From: Paenibacillus sp. LHD-117
GTDB lineage: Bacteria > Bacillota > Bacilli > Paenibacillales > Paenibacillaceae
Direction of reading: 5' to 3'
Assembly (NCBI RefSeq): GCF_030929555.1
Contig: NZ_JAVFVT010000043.1
Location: 1-64,000, forward strand
DNA length: 64,000 nucleotides
Below the pieces are notes generated by a model. The model was not told where the DNA came from. It made no database searches and worked only from the letters and a program-made list of their open reading frames with translations. A program made the translations under genes and the position numbers. Shown here piece by piece: positions 61,771 through 64,000 of the stretch (position 1 is its first letter; every line of letters starts with the position of its first letter).

Positions 61771-62739
61771 GTGTCAGAGCTAACATTGAAGGAAGACGGA
61801 CCGGCGAGGCCGGGCGCGTCTCCGGCGACGCGTCCCCCTTCGCGGTGGAGCGTCAAGCTGCAAGAGGCCAAAGCGAATAAACACGCCTACGTGCTTATGG
61901 CGCCATACATGATCCTGTTCGGCTTGTTCACCGTGCTGCCGGTCGTCATGTCGCTGCTGATCAGCTTTACGTACTTCAACATGCTGGAATTCCCGAAATT
62001 CATCGGCTGGCAAAATTATTCGAGGCTGTTCCTTGAGGACGACATCTTCCTGATCGCGATTAAAAACACGCTTCTGTTCGCGGCGATCACGGGACCGCTC
62101 AGTTACATGGCCTGCTTTATTTTCGCCTGGATCATCAACGACATGAGACCCAAGGTGCGCGCGTTCATGACGCTGGTGTTCTACGCGCCGTCGATATCGG
62201 GCAACGTGTTTTTTATCTGGCAAATGATTTTCTCCGGGGACCGGTACGGCATCGCCAACGGCTTCCTCATCCGCTGGGGGCTCATCCTGGAGCCGATCCA
62301 GTGGCTCAAGACGGAAGTGTACATTCTCGCCATCATCATTCTCGTGCAGCTGTGGCTTAGCCTCGGCACCGGGTTCCTCGCTTTTATCGCCGGTCTGCAG
62401 ACGGTCGACAAGACGCTGTACGAAGCGGGAGCGGTCGACGGAATCAAGAATCGGTGGCAGGAGCTGTGGTATATTACGCTGCCGTCCATGAAGCCGCAGC
62501 TCATGTTCGGCGCGGTCATCCAGCTGACGACCTCGTTTGCCGTCGCGGACGTCTCGATCTACCTGGCCGGCTTCCCGAGCGTCAACTACGCGGCGGAGAC
62601 GATCGTGACGCATTTGATGGACTTCGGAACGATCCGCTTCGAGATGGGCTTCGCCTCGGCCATCGCGACCGTGCTGTTCACGCTGATGGTCGGCACGAAT
62701 TTGATCGTTCAACGACTTCTCAGGAGGGTGGGGGAATAA
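61771..62739 (+). CDS. ABC sugar transporter permease 1 (MalF/UgpA-like)
   Basis: A 322-aa permease with about six helices. GTG 61771 is preferred: GAGGGGG ends 7 bases upstream, while ATG 61765 is too near. First helix YVLMAPYMILFGLFTVLPVV; EAA motif YEAGAVDGIKNRWQELWYIT. It overlaps no neighbour; the second permease starts 6 bases after its stop. No ATPase is encoded, so a shared one is likely (family knowledge). Confidence 0.9.
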   Translation: MSELTLKEDGPARPGASPATRPPSRWSVKLQEAKANKHAYVLMAPYMILFGLFTVLPVVMSLLISFTYFNMLEFPKFIGWQNYSRLFLEDDIFLIAIKNTLLFAAITGPLSYMACFIFAWIINDMRPKVRAFMTLVFYAPSISGNVFFIWQMIFSGDRYGIANGFLIRWGLILEPIQWLKTEVYILAIIILVQLWLSLGTGFLAFIAGLQTVDKTLYEAGAVDGIKNRWQELWYITLPSMKPQLMFGAVIQLTTSFAVADVSIYLAGFPSVNYAAETIVTHLMDFGTIRFEMGFASAIATVLFTLMVGTNLIVQRLLRRVGE

Positions 62740-62745
62740 TCGGGC

Positions 62746-63612
62746 ATGAATCTGACCTTACGTTTGCGCAAAAAAAGAATGAACCGCTCGTTTATGGGCA
62801 ACATCGTGATGTTCCTGTTCCTGGGGGTAGTCGGAGCGTTCATGGCGCTGCCCCTCGTCTACGCGATCAACGCGGCGTTCAAGCCGCTGGACGAAATCTT
62901 CTTGTTCCCGCCGACGCTGTTCGTCCGCAATCCCACGTTAACCAACTTCGTCGATCTGATGACGCTGCTGGGCCAGTCGTGGGTGCCGTTCTCGCGGTAT
63001 ATTTTCAACACCGTATTTATTACGGGCATGGGCGTGGTGGGACATGTGCTGCTGGCCTCCGCCGCGGCATATCCGCTCGCCAAGAACAAGTTCCCGGGCA
63101 AGACGCTTCTGTTCACGACGGTCGTCCTGGCGCTAATGTTCGCCCCGCAGGTGACGGCGATCCCGAACTACATGATCATGTCGTGGATCGGCTTCGTCGA
63201 CACGTATTGGGCGGTCATCGTGCCGGCGTTCGCGTTCCCGCTGGGGCTCTATCTGATGAAGCAATTCATGGAGCAAATTCCGGACGCGCTCATCGAGGCG
63301 GCCAAGATCGACGGCGCGTCGGAGTATCGGATTTTCTGGACCGTGATCATGCCGAACGTGAAGCCGGCCTGGATGACGCTGATCATCCTCTTGTTCCAGC
63401 TGCTATGGGGAACGGACGGCAACGGCTTCATCTACAGCGAAGAGCTGAAGACGCTTCACTTCGCCACGAACCAGATCATCCAAGGCGGCATCGCAAGGGC
63501 AGGCGTCGGGGCGGCCGTCGCGCTTATCCTCATGAGCGTGCCCATCACGCTGTTCGTATTCTCGCAGAGCCGGATCATCGAGACGATGGCGACATCCGGC
63601 ATGAAGGAATAG
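62746..63612 (+). CDS. ABC sugar transporter permease 2 (MalG/UgpE-like)
   Basis: A 288-aa permease with about six helices. First helix FMGNIVMFLFLGVVGAFMAL; EAA motif EAAKIDGASEYRIFWTVIMP (about 185). RBS GGAGGGTGGGGG precedes ATG 62746. It pairs with the 61771 product. Confidence 0.9.
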   Translation: MNLTLRLRKKRMNRSFMGNIVMFLFLGVVGAFMALPLVYAINAAFKPLDEIFLFPPTLFVRNPTLTNFVDLMTLLGQSWVPFSRYIFNTVFITGMGVVGHVLLASAAAYPLAKNKFPGKTLLFTTVVLALMFAPQVTAIPNYMIMSWIGFVDTYWAVIVPAFAFPLGLYLMKQFMEQIPDALIEAAKIDGASEYRIFWTVIMPNVKPAWMTLIILLFQLLWGTDGNGFIYSEELKTLHFATNQIIQGGIARAGVGAAVALILMSVPITLFVFSQSRIIETMATSGMKE

Positions 63613-63621
63613 GGGGCGAAC

Positions 63622-64000
63622 ATGACCATGAAAGCAAGGACATGGCTAATCGGCCTGGCGGCCGCGATATTCGCCTTCGCGTCACTGCCTTTGACGGCGG
63701 CGGCGGACGCGCCTTACGAAGCCTACACTTACAATTATTACCGCGACTCGGTTCCGCTGCCGGCTCCTTATCTGCCGGAACGGTCCGTATCGGGAGAAGA
63801 GCTGGGCATCGGGGAATTCAAGAGCCCTAACGATCTGTACGCGACGGCGGACGGCTATGTCTACATTCTGGACAGCGGCAACGAGCGCATCGTCCGTACC
63901 GACGCGGAGTGGAACGTGCTAGGGCAGATCAACGGCTTCGACAACGAAGGAAAGCCGGACGCCTTCGCGAACCCCGGCGGTCTCTTCGTATCGGAGGATG
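63622..64000 (+). CDS. Exported NHL-repeat protein (cut by the window end)
   Basis: The first 126 codons of a gene. A signal peptide (ARTWLIGLAAAIFAFASLPL, then TAAADA) is followed by a first propeller-like unit: SPNDLYATADGYVYILDSGN, ERIVRTDAEW, then FANPGGLFVSEDG. ATG 63622 or ATG 63628; AGGGGGC lies upstream. It is the fifth gene of the transporter operon, 9 bases after the permease. Exported NHL proteins next to transporter genes recur in this bacterial group (from memory). Its function is unknown. Confidence 0.8.
   Translation, partial: MTMKARTWLIGLAAAIFAFASLPLTAAADAPYEAYTYNYYRDSVPLPAPYLPERSVSGEELGIGEFKSPNDLYATADGYVYILDSGNERIVRTDAEWNVLGQINGFDNEGKPDAFANPGGLFVSED

Noticed and set aside
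62454-63830. 458-codon plus-strand frame
   Set aside because: Runs across both permease genes and the NHL gene in a wrong frame; Arg/Gly-rich shadow.

Overview
The window is from a low-to-mid GC Gram-positive of the Paenibacillaceae, most likely Paenibacillus or Cohnella (inference). The grounds are frequent TTG/GTG starts behind strong Shine-Dalgarno sequences, several SLH-domain surface proteins, YesM/YesN-type two-component pairs, Lpl-type sugar ABC transporters with lipoprotein binding proteins, levansucrase, GH5/GH26/GH29 enzymes and an AddAB-like nuclease. No rRNA, tRNA or CRISPR array was seen.

Layout. 1-700 holds gene debris, including the 3' end of a phage-type DNA polymerase. 750-15,720 is a surface-protein regulon: a two-kinase hybrid sensor (812-3934), an alpha/beta hydrolase, a receiver/SARP-type regulator, two large SLH-anchored proteins (1729 and 1201 aa) and a third truncated paralogue. 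Five transcription units here carry the same promoter element with rigid geometry, which is one of the two best findings. 16,193-16,846 is a YgjP-type metalloprotein. 17,103-23,628 is a fructan locus: YesM kinase, YesN regulator, a binding protein with no permease, levansucrase and a decayed GH32 gene. 23,668-25,206 is a divergent HxlR/aldo-keto reductase pair. 25,772-28,706 holds two Gfo/Idh/MocA dehydrogenases around a TIM-barrel isomerase.

28,797-29,350 is an array of eleven 51-52 bp units, each built on a 20-bp palindrome; it is the other main finding. 29,510-38,290 is an oligosaccharide operon: membrane AraC regulator, LplB/LplC permeases, lipoprotein, GH29 fucosidase and sugar isomerase, with a MITE-like element inside. 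38,516-39,825 is an overlapping pair (unknown protein plus P-loop kinase). 40,013-46,710 is an AddB/AddA-like nuclease-helicase with a small third gene. 47,184-51,440 is a MarR regulator with a heterodimeric ABC exporter resembling BmrCD, followed by a Nudix hydrolase.

52,090 to the end is a plant-polysaccharide locus: surface GH5 glucanase, lipoprotein GH26 mannanase, LacI regulator, a binding protein, a second binding protein fused to carbohydrate-binding-like domains, two permeases and an exported NHL-type protein cut by the window end. Secreted enzymes probably cut beta-mannan or glucan, the transporter imports the oligosaccharides, and LacI senses them (inference). All family assignments come from motifs read by eye; no database search was possible.
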